NCBI GenBank assembly: GCA_036675505.1
Contig: JAKFEW010000058.1
Span: 62,001 to 126,000 of the forward strand
Direction of reading: 5' to 3'
Source of the DNA: JAKFEW01 sp036675505
GTDB taxonomy: Bacteria; Cyanobacteriota; Sericytochromatia; S15B-MN24; JAQBPE01
Length of the DNA stretch: 64,000 nucleotides
Within the stretch, counting starts at the first letter, position 1; the number at the start of each line of letters is the position of its first letter. Positions 8,414 through 16,085 of the stretch are shown here, in pieces. The notes beneath the pieces are model-generated. The model was not told the origin of the DNA and searched no databases. It saw nothing but the letters and a program-made list of their open reading frames with translations. The translations under genes and the position numbers were made by a program.

Positions 8414-9754
8414 ATGTCCTGGTCCACTCGCCGCGCCCTTCCGCTCATCGCGAGCGTCATGCTGCTCGCCGCCTGCGGTCGCCCCACCGCCATCGGCCCC
8501 GCCACGGTGCGCCCGGGTGAGGTGCCCGAGACCAAGAGCTTCAGCCTCTCGGGCGGCAACGCCGTGTCGCTCCTGACGGACGGCCCGCAGATCTTCGACG
8601 AGATCGAATACGCGATCCGCCAGGCGCGGAAATCCGTCCAGGTGCACATCTTCCAGCTCGGCGGCGCGACCGGCATGCGCATCGTGAAGGCGCTGGTCGA
8701 CCAGAAGGCCGCGGGCGTGGCGGTCCAGGTGATCGTGGATCCCAACCACGGCGGCGCGGGCTCGGTGAAGGAGCAGTTCATGCAGTGCCTGACCGCGCTC
8801 CAGCAGGCCGGCATCCCGGTCCGCGACTACGACCTGCGCGGCATGCCCAAGGGCCCGACGTGGCTCTCCAGGCTCGGCCTGCTCGACCACTCCAAGCTGG
8901 TCGTCATCGACGGCCAGACGGCGATCATGGGCGGCATGAACTTCTACGACCACGCCGCGCCCAACCACGACTACATGGTGCGCATCGAGGGACCCGCGGC
9001 GACCCAGCTCGGCGAGCTGATGAACCAGGACTGGGTCCATTCCGGCACGAACGAAGGCACGATCGCGCTGGTGCCCGCCGGCACGCGCGGCGAGGTGACC
9101 GTGGCGCTGGCCGAGACCAGCCCGCGCGTCCGCAACATCCGCGGCCTGCTTTGCGAGCGCTTCCTGGCCGCGCGCAAGAAAATCTGGACCGAGATGCTGT
9201 TCCTCGACGACGACCGCGTGATCGACGCGCTGGTGAAGGCCCGCGGCCGCGGCGTCGAGGTGAAGGTGATCCTCGACCCGATCAAGTGGGGCAACCACGT
9301 GCCCGAGCTCGAGAAGCTGCCCTTCAACGGCATCCCGAACTGGGCCGCCGTCAACAAGCTGATTCTGGCCGACATTCCCGTGCACTGGTACGAGAGCGAT
9401 CGCCCCCAGCGCAACCTGCACGCGAAGATCTCGATGGTGGACGACCGCTGGGTGATGACGGGCTCGGCGAACTACACCTACCGCTCGCTCGACCGCAGCC
9501 GCGAGCTGGCCATGGAAGCCGAGTCCCCCGCGCTCGCGGCCCAGTTCGGCGGCATCTTCCAGCAGGACCTGGGTCAGGCCAAGCGCATCGCGTCGCTCAC
9601 GCGCTTCCAGCGCGGCCTGGCGTCGCTCTTCGACAAGGTGAAGCGCGGCATCTACGACGAGAACCGCGACCTGCCGCTCCCGGACCCCGACCCGGCCCCG
9701 AGCGATGCGCCGGTCCCGGCGCCGGCCCTGATGCTCGGCCTCGGCACCCGCTGA
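8414..9754 (+). CDS. Phospholipase D-like / cardiolipin synthase-like lipoprotein
   Basis: A 446-residue lipoprotein of the PLD superfamily. The start at 8414 follows GAGGAG and gives the signal peptide MSWSTRRALPLIASVMLLAAC. Two HxK(x)4D catalytic motifs are intact: His149/Lys151/Asp156 (DHSKLVVIDG) and His326/Lys328/Asp333 (NLHAKISMVDD). Both are followed by the usual Gly/Asn element (GGMNFYDH and GSANYT). Two HKD motifs in one chain indicate a monomeric active site, as in cardiolipin synthase or secreted PLDs. Unlike cardiolipin synthase it has no N-terminal transmembrane pair but a lipid anchor, so substrate and side of action are uncertain. Confidence 0.9.
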   Translation: MSWSTRRALPLIASVMLLAACGRPTAIGPATVRPGEVPETKSFSLSGGNAVSLLTDGPQIFDEIEYAIRQARKSVQVHIFQLGGATGMRIVKALVDQKAAGVAVQVIVDPNHGGAGSVKEQFMQCLTALQQAGIPVRDYDLRGMPKGPTWLSRLGLLDHSKLVVIDGQTAIMGGMNFYDHAAPNHDYMVRIEGPAATQLGELMNQDWVHSGTNEGTIALVPAGTRGEVTVALAETSPRVRNIRGLLCERFLAARKKIWTEMLFLDDDRVIDALVKARGRGVEVKVILDPIKWGNHVPELEKLPFNGIPNWAAVNKLILADIPVHWYESDRPQRNLHAKISMVDDRWVMTGSANYTYRSLDRSRELAMEAESPALAAQFGGIFQQDLGQAKRIASLTRFQRGLASLFDKVKRGIYDENRDLPLPDPDPAPSDAPVPAPALMLGLGTR

Positions 9755-9766
9755 TCGCCAAACAAG

Positions 9767-9798
9767 GAGGGGCGGCACCCGGTCGGGTGCCGCCCCTC
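9767..9798. terminator. Strong bidirectional hairpin terminator
   Basis: A 14-bp perfect inverted repeat (GAGGGGCGGCACCC / GGGTGCCGCCCCTC) with a 4-nt loop separates the convergent PLD-like and ndk genes. Confidence 0.85.
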
Positions 9799-9812
9799 TC
9801 AAGCTGGCGAGA

Positions 9813-10262
9813 TTACTCCTTGATCCACTTCTCGTTGGTGCGCTCCCAGCTCACCACCTCTTCGGGCTTGAAGAAGATCGCGATCTCACGCGCGGCGGCC
9901 TCGGGGCCATCCGACCCGTGGATGACGTTGCGGCCGATGTCGGTCGCGAGCTCGCCGCGGATGGTGCCGCCCTCGGCGTTGGCCGGGTTGGTGGCGCCCA
10001 TCATCTTGCGCGCGGTGGCGATGACGTTGGGGCCTTCCCACACCATGCCGACGATCGGGCCGGAGGTGATGAAGCCGACCAGGCCTTCGAAGAAGCCCTT
10101 GCCCTTGTGCTCGCCGTAGTGGTTCTCCGCGATCTCGCGGGTGACCTGCATCATCTTGAGGCCGACCAGCTTGTAGCCTTTGCGCTCGAAGCGACCGATG
10201 ATATCGGCCACCAGGCCGCGCTGCACGCCGTCGGGCTTGACGGCCAGGAAGGTCCGTTCCAT
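9813..10262 (-). CDS. ndk: Nucleoside diphosphate kinase
   Basis: Transfers the gamma-phosphate between nucleoside tri- and diphosphates through a phosphohistidine; cytoplasmic. The 149-residue length and near-consensus sequence are diagnostic: MERTFLAVKPDGVQRGLV at the N-terminus and the active-site segment RNVIHGSDGPEAAAREI with His115. The ATG at 10262 has GAGGAG 8 bases upstream. It is monocistronic, ends at the shared hairpin terminator, and is divergent from the lipoprotein at 10436. Confidence 0.98.
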   Translation of the reverse strand: MERTFLAVKPDGVQRGLVADIIGRFERKGYKLVGLKMMQVTREIAENHYGEHKGKGFFEGLVGFITSGPIVGMVWEGPNVIATARKMMGATNPANAEGGTIRGELATDIGRNVIHGSDGPEAAAREIAIFFKPEEVVSWERTNEKWIKE

Positions 10263-10435
10263 GTCTGCGACTCCTCGTGTAATGAAGTTGTGGTGCGGTG
10301 CCGGAAGCCGGCATCATACCGGCTGGAGCAGGACCGGGCAAGGGGCGGCGTGACGGTCGTCCTTGCTGTGACTTCCCGGATGCGGTAGATCATGACATCC
10401 CTCCGCTAGACCGCTTCCTCACAAGGAGTCATCGT

Positions 10436-11032
10436 ATGCGTCATCTCGTTACCCTCGCCGCCGCGGCCGCGCTCGTCGCCACCGCTGGCTGCGACGCGCT
10501 TTCCGGCGTGGCCGGAGCCGCCGTCGGCGCGGCCGGCGGCCCCAAGGTCGCCATCACCGGCAAGGTCTACGCCCCCGCCACCCAGGTCGCCATCGTGGCC
10601 GCCGGCGGCCTGAACTTCAAGGTCACCGCGCGCGCCGACGAGAGCCCGGTCCCGGGCGCCAAGGTCGCCATCAGCGGCGGTCCTTCGGCCGTCACCGACA
10701 ACGCCGGCGGCTTCAAGCTCGAGCTCGCGGGCTCGGCGACCCACTGGGCGACCGTCTCGTACAGCTTCAAGGACAACAAGGGCAGCGCCTCGCTGCCGGC
10801 CGTGATCGTGGCCGGCGCCGCGGCGAGCAGCGTCGAGCTCGATGCGGCCAACTACATGGTCGCCGCCAAGGGCAAGGGCAAGGACGGCGCGAAGCTCACC
10901 GCCGCCATCACGGCGATGCGCAGCGCGCTCCAGTCCGCTTCGAAGGTGCCCGAGTTCACCGACGAGGCCGGCGCGTCGGCGGCGTTCGACGCGAACGCCA
11001 ACGCGGCCGTCAAGACCGCGCTGGGGCTTTAA
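10436..11032 (+). CDS. Small lipoprotein with one VAAGGLN octapeptide and a carboxypeptidase-regulatory-like domain
   Basis: A 198-residue lipoprotein. ATG 10436 follows AAGGAG and begins MRHLVTLAAAAALVATAGC (lipobox TAGC). After KVAITGKVYAPATQ there is a single octapeptide IVAAGGLN (residues 53-60), the same unit as in the repeat lipoproteins at 2-5.7 kb. A beta-sandwich follows (SPVPGAKVAISGG ... AVTDNAGGFKLELA), typical of carboxypeptidase-regulatory-like domains. The C-terminal 50 residues are Ala/Lys-rich helix. It looks like a minimal version of the larger repeat lipoproteins, but its role is unknown. Confidence 0.75.
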   Translation: MRHLVTLAAAAALVATAGCDALSGVAGAAVGAAGGPKVAITGKVYAPATQVAIVAAGGLNFKVTARADESPVPGAKVAISGGPSAVTDNAGGFKLELAGSATHWATVSYSFKDNKGSASLPAVIVAGAAASSVELDAANYMVAAKGKGKDGAKLTAAITAMRSALQSASKVPEFTDEAGASAAFDANANAAVKTALGL

Positions 11033-11043
11033 CCGGGCGATTC

Positions 11044-11072
11044 GTCGACCTCCGTGCCTAACGGAGGTCGAC
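11044..11072. terminator. Bidirectional hairpin terminator overlapping the mutS2 3' end
   Basis: A 12-bp stem GTCGACCTCCGT / ACGGAGGTCGAC with a 5-nt loop. The mutS2 stop codon lies in the loop, so the right arm is coding sequence, while the left arm serves the convergent lipoprotein gene. Confidence 0.65.
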
Positions 11073-13397
11073 CACGGTCACCCCGTCGCCACCTTCCATC
11101 GGCCCGCCCGGCCGGAAGGAGGACACGACGGGGTTTTCTTTCAGCCATGCCCGGATCGCGTTGCGCAGGGCGCCGGTGCCGGAGCCGTGGATCAGCGTGA
11201 CCGATTTCAGGTGCGCGCCGTACGCCTGATCCAGGTACTTGTCGGCCTCGGGCACCGCCTCATGCTGCATCATGCCGCGCAGGTCCAGGCTCATGCCGGG
11301 CGGGGCGCTCGGGATCACGATCGTGCCCGTCTTCTTGGGCGGCGGCTTCGTGTCGACGAGCTGGGCGCCGGACTTGAGCGTCAGGTCGCGCCGGTTCACG
11401 GTGACGGTGAGGATGCCGACCTGCACCCGGAGGTCGCCGTCGGCGTCGGGCAGCGTCATCACCTTGCCGTTCTGGCCGAGCTTCGGCACGAACACCGTTT
11501 TGCCGACTTCGAGCATTTCCTGTTTGGTCGCGGGCTCCTGGGCCTTCGGCTTCTTCTGCTTTTGGAACTTCTCGAGCCGATCGGTGGCCTTGTTGGCGGC
11601 CTGGGCGGTGCCCACGCCCTGGAGGTCGCGGATGATCGCCGCGATTTCGCCCTTGGCGGACCGCACCTGCTGCTCGACCTTCTCCTTCGCCCGGGCCTCG
11701 AGCTCCCGCCGTTCGGCGTGCCAGGCCGCGAGCTTGTGCTCGTAGTCCCGCTTGAGGCCCTCGGCGCGCTCGCTGGCCTTCTCGGCGCGGGCGAGCAGCT
11801 CGGCCGCGTGGTGGCGATCGCGCTCGACCTCGCCCATCAGCTGGGCGGTATCGGTCGTCCGGTTCTCCACCAGCTCCCGCGCGCGCGTGATGAGGCCCTG
11901 ATCGAGGCCGAGCCGCTCGGCGATCGAGACCGCGTTCGACTGGCCCGAAACGCCCATCAGCAGCCTGTAGGTCGGCGAGAGCGTCTCGAGGTCGAACTCG
12001 ACGGCCGCGTTGAGCACGCCCTCGAGCTGGTAATGCAGCACCTTGAGCTCGCCGTAGTGCGTGGTGGCGACCAGCCGCGTGCCGCGCCCGAGCAGCTCCT
12101 CGACGATCGCCCGCGCGATCGCCGCGCCCTCGGCCGGATCGGTGCCCGCGCCGAGCTCGTCGAGCAGCACCAGCGTGCGGTCGTCGGCCTCGGCGAGGAT
12201 CCGGATGATGTTGGTCATGTGGCCCGAGAAGGTGGACAGGCTCTGGGTCAGGCTCTGCTCGTCGCCGATGTCGGCGAAGACGTCGTGCACGATGCCCACC
12301 TCCGAGCCTGCCGCGACGGGCGGGTGCAGGCCGGCCTGGGTCATGAGCACGCACAGGCCGAGGGTCTTGAGCGTGACGGTCTTGCCGCCGGTGTTCGGGC
12401 CGGTGATGAGCAGGACGTTGTGCTTCTCGCCGAGGCTCACGTCGATGGGCACCACCTTCGGGCCGAGGGTGGCGGCCAGCACCGGGTGGCGGGCCTTGTA
12501 GAGCCGGGTGGCCCCGCGCCGGTTGAGGCGCGGGTTCGAGGCGTCGAGCGCGTCCGCGAGGCGGGCCTTGGCCTGGGCGAAATCGAGATCGCCGAGCGCC
12601 GCAAGCGTCCAACGGAGCGGCTCCGCGTGGGCCACGACGCGGTTCGTGAGCGCCATGAGGATGCGCTCGATCTCGGCCCGCTCGGCGAGCTGCTGCTGCC
12701 GCAGCGCGTTGTTCAGGTCGACCACCGCCATCGGCTCGACGTAGAGCGTCTGGCCCGTGCCTGATTGGTCGTGGACGATGCCCGGCACCGAGCTCTTGGC
12801 GTCGGCGCGCACGGGCAGCACGAAGCGATCCCCGCGCATCGTGACGATCGGGTCCTGCAGGGCGGATGCCTGGTGGCTGATGATGCGCTGCAGCGAGGTG
12901 CGGACCTTCGCCTGCGCGTCGCGGATCTTGCGGCGGATGCCCGCGAGCTCCGGGCTCGCGCTGTCGGCCAGCTCGCCGGAGGGGTCGAAGGCGGCGAGGA
13001 TCGTGTTGGCGAGGTCGCCGAGGCCGGCGATCGGCTCGGCCAGCTCGGCCAGCGAGGGGAAGTCGGAGGCGCGCTCGGCGACCCAATCCTTGAGCCGCTT
13101 GGCGCTCTTGAGCAGCTGGGCGATCGCGATCAGGTCCTCGCCGGGCAGGACGTAGCCCTGGGCGGCGCGGCGGACCGCCGGGCGGACGTCGGTGATGCCG
13201 CCCTGCGGCAGGTCGCCGGCCGTATGGCGGAGCTCGCGGCACTCGGTGGTGATGCGCAGCTCGGCCGCCACCTCGTCGAGCGCCGTGCGGATGATCAGCG
13301 CATGGCAACGGTCGCGGCCCATGGCGTGGGTCGCCTGGGTCGCGAGCAGCTCGACCACGGCGGGCCACTCGAGCACCTGGAGGGTTTTCGGATCCAT
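11058..13397 (-). CDS. mutS2: Endonuclease MutS2
   Basis: MutS2 acts in suppression of homologous recombination and in ribosome rescue rather than mismatch repair. The 779-residue protein has the MutS core and ATPase (Walker A GPNTGGKT at 333-340; DELGAGTDPAEG Walker B region), a long charged coiled-coil at about 510-630, and a complete Smr nuclease domain over the last 78 residues (LDLRGMMQHEA ... IHGSGTGALRNAI). Length is normal for the family. The ATG at 13397 begins MDPKTLQVLEWPAVVELL, the usual N-terminus. It is divergent from the phosphoesterase at 13475. Confidence 0.97.
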   Translation of the reverse strand: MDPKTLQVLEWPAVVELLATQATHAMGRDRCHALIIRTALDEVAAELRITTECRELRHTAGDLPQGGITDVRPAVRRAAQGYVLPGEDLIAIAQLLKSAKRLKDWVAERASDFPSLAELAEPIAGLGDLANTILAAFDPSGELADSASPELAGIRRKIRDAQAKVRTSLQRIISHQASALQDPIVTMRGDRFVLPVRADAKSSVPGIVHDQSGTGQTLYVEPMAVVDLNNALRQQQLAERAEIERILMALTNRVVAHAEPLRWTLAALGDLDFAQAKARLADALDASNPRLNRRGATRLYKARHPVLAATLGPKVVPIDVSLGEKHNVLLITGPNTGGKTVTLKTLGLCVLMTQAGLHPPVAAGSEVGIVHDVFADIGDEQSLTQSLSTFSGHMTNIIRILAEADDRTLVLLDELGAGTDPAEGAAIARAIVEELLGRGTRLVATTHYGELKVLHYQLEGVLNAAVEFDLETLSPTYRLLMGVSGQSNAVSIAERLGLDQGLITRARELVENRTTDTAQLMGEVERDRHHAAELLARAEKASERAEGLKRDYEHKLAAWHAERRELEARAKEKVEQQVRSAKGEIAAIIRDLQGVGTAQAANKATDRLEKFQKQKKPKAQEPATKQEMLEVGKTVFVPKLGQNGKVMTLPDADGDLRVQVGILTVTVNRRDLTLKSGAQLVDTKPPPKKTGTIVIPSAPPGMSLDLRGMMQHEAVPEADKYLDQAYGAHLKSVTLIHGSGTGALRNAIRAWLKENPVVSSFRPGGPMEGGDGVTVVDLR

Positions 13398-13474
13398 GGC
13401 CCTATCTTGCCGGATGGCGGGCGGGATCGTCCACGTCTCCGCCAGTGTAGAATGGGAAAGAGTGGGAGGTCGTC

Positions 13475-14158
13475 TTGCGCATCGGCATTCTGACCGACAT
13501 CCATGGCGATTACGAGACGATGGTCCGCGTGGTGGACCGGCTCGAGGGGCTGGGCGTCGACAAGCTCGTCTGCCTGGGCGACCTCGTGGTCCACGGCCAG
13601 GCGCACAACGCGGTGGTCGACTGGTTCCGCGAGCGGCCCGAGATCCTGGTCGTGAAGGGCAACCACGACATCGGCGCCACGATCGCCGAGATCGACCTCG
13701 ACAAGCTGCATTTCTTCAGCCGCGACTCGCGCGCCAATACGGAGGCCGCGCGGGCCGCGCTGACCGACGAGAACAAGGCTTACCTCGCTCACCTGCCGCT
13801 CCACGTCGAGGACGCGGGGGCCCTCTTCACCCACGCCACGATCGGCAACCCGTTCGCGCTGCTACGGCTGCCCGAGACGATCGCCGAGACCTTCAAGCTG
13901 ATGCGCCAGGACGTCCTGATCGCGGGCCACACGCACCGCACGCGCATCCACCATTGGCCGAAAGACAAGGCGGTCTGGTGCACCGACCACCCGGCCGAGC
14001 GGCGCGAGTGGATCTACGAGCTCGCCGAGGGCGATCGCTACATCATCAACGTGGGCTGCACCGCCCAGCTCAAGTACGACCAGTTCCCGCCGATCTGCGC
14101 CGTCTTCGAGCCGCTCGCCAGGCGGATCGAGTTCCACGAGCTGCCCGACCTGCGCTGA
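13475..14158 (+). CDS. Calcineurin-like metallophosphoesterase (YfcE/MJ0936-type)
   Basis: A 227-residue cytoplasmic phosphoesterase. All metal-binding blocks are present in order: DIHGD (Asp8, His10), LGDLVVHG, KGNHD, a histidine in FTHATIG, and AGHTHRTRIH. The substrate cannot be inferred. TTG at 13475 is used; GGGAGGT lies just upstream and a TAGAAT -10-like hexamer at 13447-13452. The C-terminal third (YIINVGCTAQLKYDQFPPICAVFE) agrees with the usual end of this family. Confidence 0.88.
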   Translation: MRIGILTDIHGDYETMVRVVDRLEGLGVDKLVCLGDLVVHGQAHNAVVDWFRERPEILVVKGNHDIGATIAEIDLDKLHFFSRDSRANTEAARAALTDENKAYLAHLPLHVEDAGALFTHATIGNPFALLRLPETIAETFKLMRQDVLIAGHTHRTRIHHWPKDKAVWCTDHPAERREWIYELAEGDRYIINVGCTAQLKYDQFPPICAVFEPLARRIEFHELPDLR

Positions 14159-14182
14159 GCGACGCCAAACTTTGAGAATAGG

Positions 14183-14218
14183 TTAACTTCACCTTAACAC
14201 CTGGCGCGTCAGGTTAAG
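14183..14218 (+). promoter_or_regulatory. TTAAC direct repeats upstream of the MATE gene
   Basis: TTAAC at 14183-14187 and 14194-14198 lie exactly 11 bp apart; a third TTAAG occurs at 14214-14218. A GATAAC hexamer at 14231-14236 is followed after 5 bases by the start codon. The layout fits an activator (OmpR/PhoB family) bound upstream of a weak promoter, but this is inference. Confidence 0.5.
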
Positions 14219-14241
14219 AGCGGGTGAATCGATAACCTGGT

Positions 14242-15660
14242 ATGGCCGCCCGTACCGATCGTCTCATAGCGCCCAGGCCCCGCCAGCGATGGTCATCGCG
14301 GACGGCTGAACGGCCTGCGCCGGTGCGCGCCGCCACCGCCCTGCTCGTGCAGGAAGCGCGCTGGCGCGGCATCTGGCGGCTCTACTGGCCGCTGGCCCTG
14401 ATGATGGCGTTGCAGGTGGCCGTCGGCCTCGTGGACACCTGGATCGCAGGCCGCCTGGGCGCGCAGGCCCTCGCGATCGTGGGCGTGGTCCTGCAGGTGG
14501 TCTTCCTCGTCAACGCCGTCACGATCGCGGTCGGCGTCGGCACCCATGCCGTGGTGGCCCGCCTGGTGGGCGGCGACCAGTGGGCCGAGGCGGCGACCGC
14601 GGCCCGCCAGTCGCTCCTGCTCGGCATCGCGCTGACGGCGGTCGTGGTTGCGCCGCTGATGGCCTGCGCACCCGCGCTCTACGACGCGCTGGGGCTCGGC
14701 CCGGCCGGGCGTGCCGAGGGCGTCACTTATCTCCGCCTGGTGCTCGCGGGCGTCATCCCCATGAACGTGGGCATCGTGCTCGCAAGCGTCCTGCGGGCGC
14801 GCGGCGCGATGGCGACGCTGCTGCTCGCTTCGGCGATCGAGGCCGGCGCGTGGCTGGTCTGTTCGCTCGTGCTCGGGCTCGGCCTGGGCATGGGCCTGGT
14901 GGGCCTCGGCCTGGGCTTCCTGCTCGGCAAGGCCGCGCAGGTGGCCGTGGCCTGGCGCACCTACCTCGGCTCGAGGCTCTACGCCGGCGCGAGCTGGCGC
15001 CCCGACCTCGCCTGGCACCGCCGCATCCTGCGCGTCGGCCTGCCGAGCGCCGCGCACGTGCTGGTGCGCAACCTGAATGGCCTGGCCTTCTATGCCGTGC
15101 TCGGCCTGCTCGCCTTCTCCACGGACGCGGTGGCGGCCTACAGCATCGGCCTGCGGCTCGAGGCCGTGGCCTACCTGCTCGTCTTCGGGCTCGGCGCGGT
15201 CGCCGCGACCATGGTCGGCCAACATCTCGGCGCCGGCCGCGCGGACCGCGCGGGCAAGGCCGTCTGGCGGATCATGCGCCTCGCGCTGGGCGTCGCGGCC
15301 GTGCTCGGCCTGGGGGCCTACTGGGCCGCCGACCGCCTCGCGATGGCCTTCTGCGAGGACCCGCTGGTCTGGGCCTACGCCTCGGATTTCCTGCGCGTGA
15401 CGGCGCTCGCGCTGCCGGCGATGGCCGCGAGCGTCGTGCTCAACGGCGCGTTCCAGGGCGCGGGCGAGACCAAGGCCCCGATGATCTGCGCGCTGGTCGG
15501 CCAGGTGGGCATCGGCCTGCCGCTCGCCTGGACGTTGGCCTGCCCGCTCGGCTGGGGCCCGACCGGGGCGTGGTGGGGCATGGCGGCCGCTGGCGTGGTC
15601 CAGGCGGCGCTGGCGGCCTGGTGGTTCATGCGCGGCAACTGGCGCACCCGCAGGGTTTAG
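14242..15660 (+). CDS. MATE family efflux transporter
   Basis: A 472-residue multidrug/toxin extrusion protein with twelve hydrophobic segments and the two-bundle MATE pattern. Family-typical phrases include WPLALMMALQVAVGLVDTWIAG at the start of the first bundle and RVGLPSAAHVLVRNL at the start of the second. The transported compound is unknown. The first about 40 residues are Arg-rich and cytoplasmic. ATG 14242 has no Shine-Dalgarno and lies 5 bases after GATAAC, so the mRNA may be leaderless. The stop codon abuts that of the convergent hotdog gene. Confidence 0.9.
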   Translation: MAARTDRLIAPRPRQRWSSRTAERPAPVRAATALLVQEARWRGIWRLYWPLALMMALQVAVGLVDTWIAGRLGAQALAIVGVVLQVVFLVNAVTIAVGVGTHAVVARLVGGDQWAEAATAARQSLLLGIALTAVVVAPLMACAPALYDALGLGPAGRAEGVTYLRLVLAGVIPMNVGIVLASVLRARGAMATLLLASAIEAGAWLVCSLVLGLGLGMGLVGLGLGFLLGKAAQVAVAWRTYLGSRLYAGASWRPDLAWHRRILRVGLPSAAHVLVRNLNGLAFYAVLGLLAFSTDAVAAYSIGLRLEAVAYLLVFGLGAVAATMVGQHLGAGRADRAGKAVWRIMRLALGVAAVLGLGAYWAADRLAMAFCEDPLVWAYASDFLRVTALALPAMAASVVLNGAFQGAGETKAPMICALVGQVGIGLPLAWTLACPLGWGPTGAWWGMAAAGVVQAALAAWWFMRGNWRTRRV

Positions 15661-16068
15661 CTACCCGAGGCGCTGCAAAGGCTTCGGCGTCACGCACGTC
15701 CCCGAGGCGCGGGCGACGAGCACCGGCTCATCCAGCAGCTCGGCCGCCGAGGCCGCCAGGCCGTCCTTTCGGCACAGCTGGATCACCTTGTGGACCGTGA
15801 AGGTCATCTTGCGCGACGTATTCCCCTGCGACACCAGCTCGCCGCGGATCTCCAGGTAGTCGCCCGCGTAGGCGGGCGCCTTGAACTCGACCATGTCGTA
15901 AGCCACGAAGAGCCCCTCGTCGCCGTCCAGGCGGATCAGGATCTCGGTCGCGACGTCGCCGAAGAACTCCATCATCTTGGCGCCGGCGACGAGGCCGCCG
16001 GCGTAATGGGCGTCGTGCTCGCCGAGGCGGACGCGAAGGAAGCTGGTGATGATCGGCTGGTCGGTCAT
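15661..16068 (-). CDS. Hotdog-fold protein similar to 3-aminobutyryl-CoA ammonia-lyase
   Basis: A 135-residue single hotdog domain. The N-terminal segment (LRVRLGEHDAHYAGGLVAGAKMM, then FFGDVATEILI), GDEGLFVAYDMVEF and the end (ARASGTCVTPKPLQ) resemble Kal/beta-alanyl-CoA ammonia-lyase proteins. Those proteins remove ammonia from 3-aminoacyl-CoA in lysine or beta-alanine fermentation. No other fermentation gene is nearby, so the reaction is a hypothesis; a related acyl-CoA hydratase or thioesterase role is possible. The ATG at 16068 has no Shine-Dalgarno and sits 7 bases after TAGTAT. Confidence 0.75.
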   Translation of the reverse strand: MTDQPIITSFLRVRLGEHDAHYAGGLVAGAKMMEFFGDVATEILIRLDGDEGLFVAYDMVEFKAPAYAGDYLEIRGELVSQGNTSRKMTFTVHKVIQLCRKDGLAASAAELLDEPVLVARASGTCVTPKPLQRLG

Positions 16069-16085
16069 GCGGGATATACTAGCAT
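16069..16085. promoter_or_regulatory. 17-bp bidirectional promoter shared by two divergent genes
   Basis: Only 17 bp separate the two divergent start codons. TATACT (16075-16080) reads toward the GTG at 16086, and on the other strand TAGTAT (16081-16076) reads toward the ATG at 16068; the two hexamers overlap almost completely. Neither gene has a Shine-Dalgarno, so both transcripts would be leaderless or nearly so. No good -35 elements were found. Confidence 0.45.

Noticed and set aside
10298..10435. N-terminal extension of the lipoprotein at 10436
   Set aside because: ATG 10436 has AAGGAG and starts the signal peptide directly.
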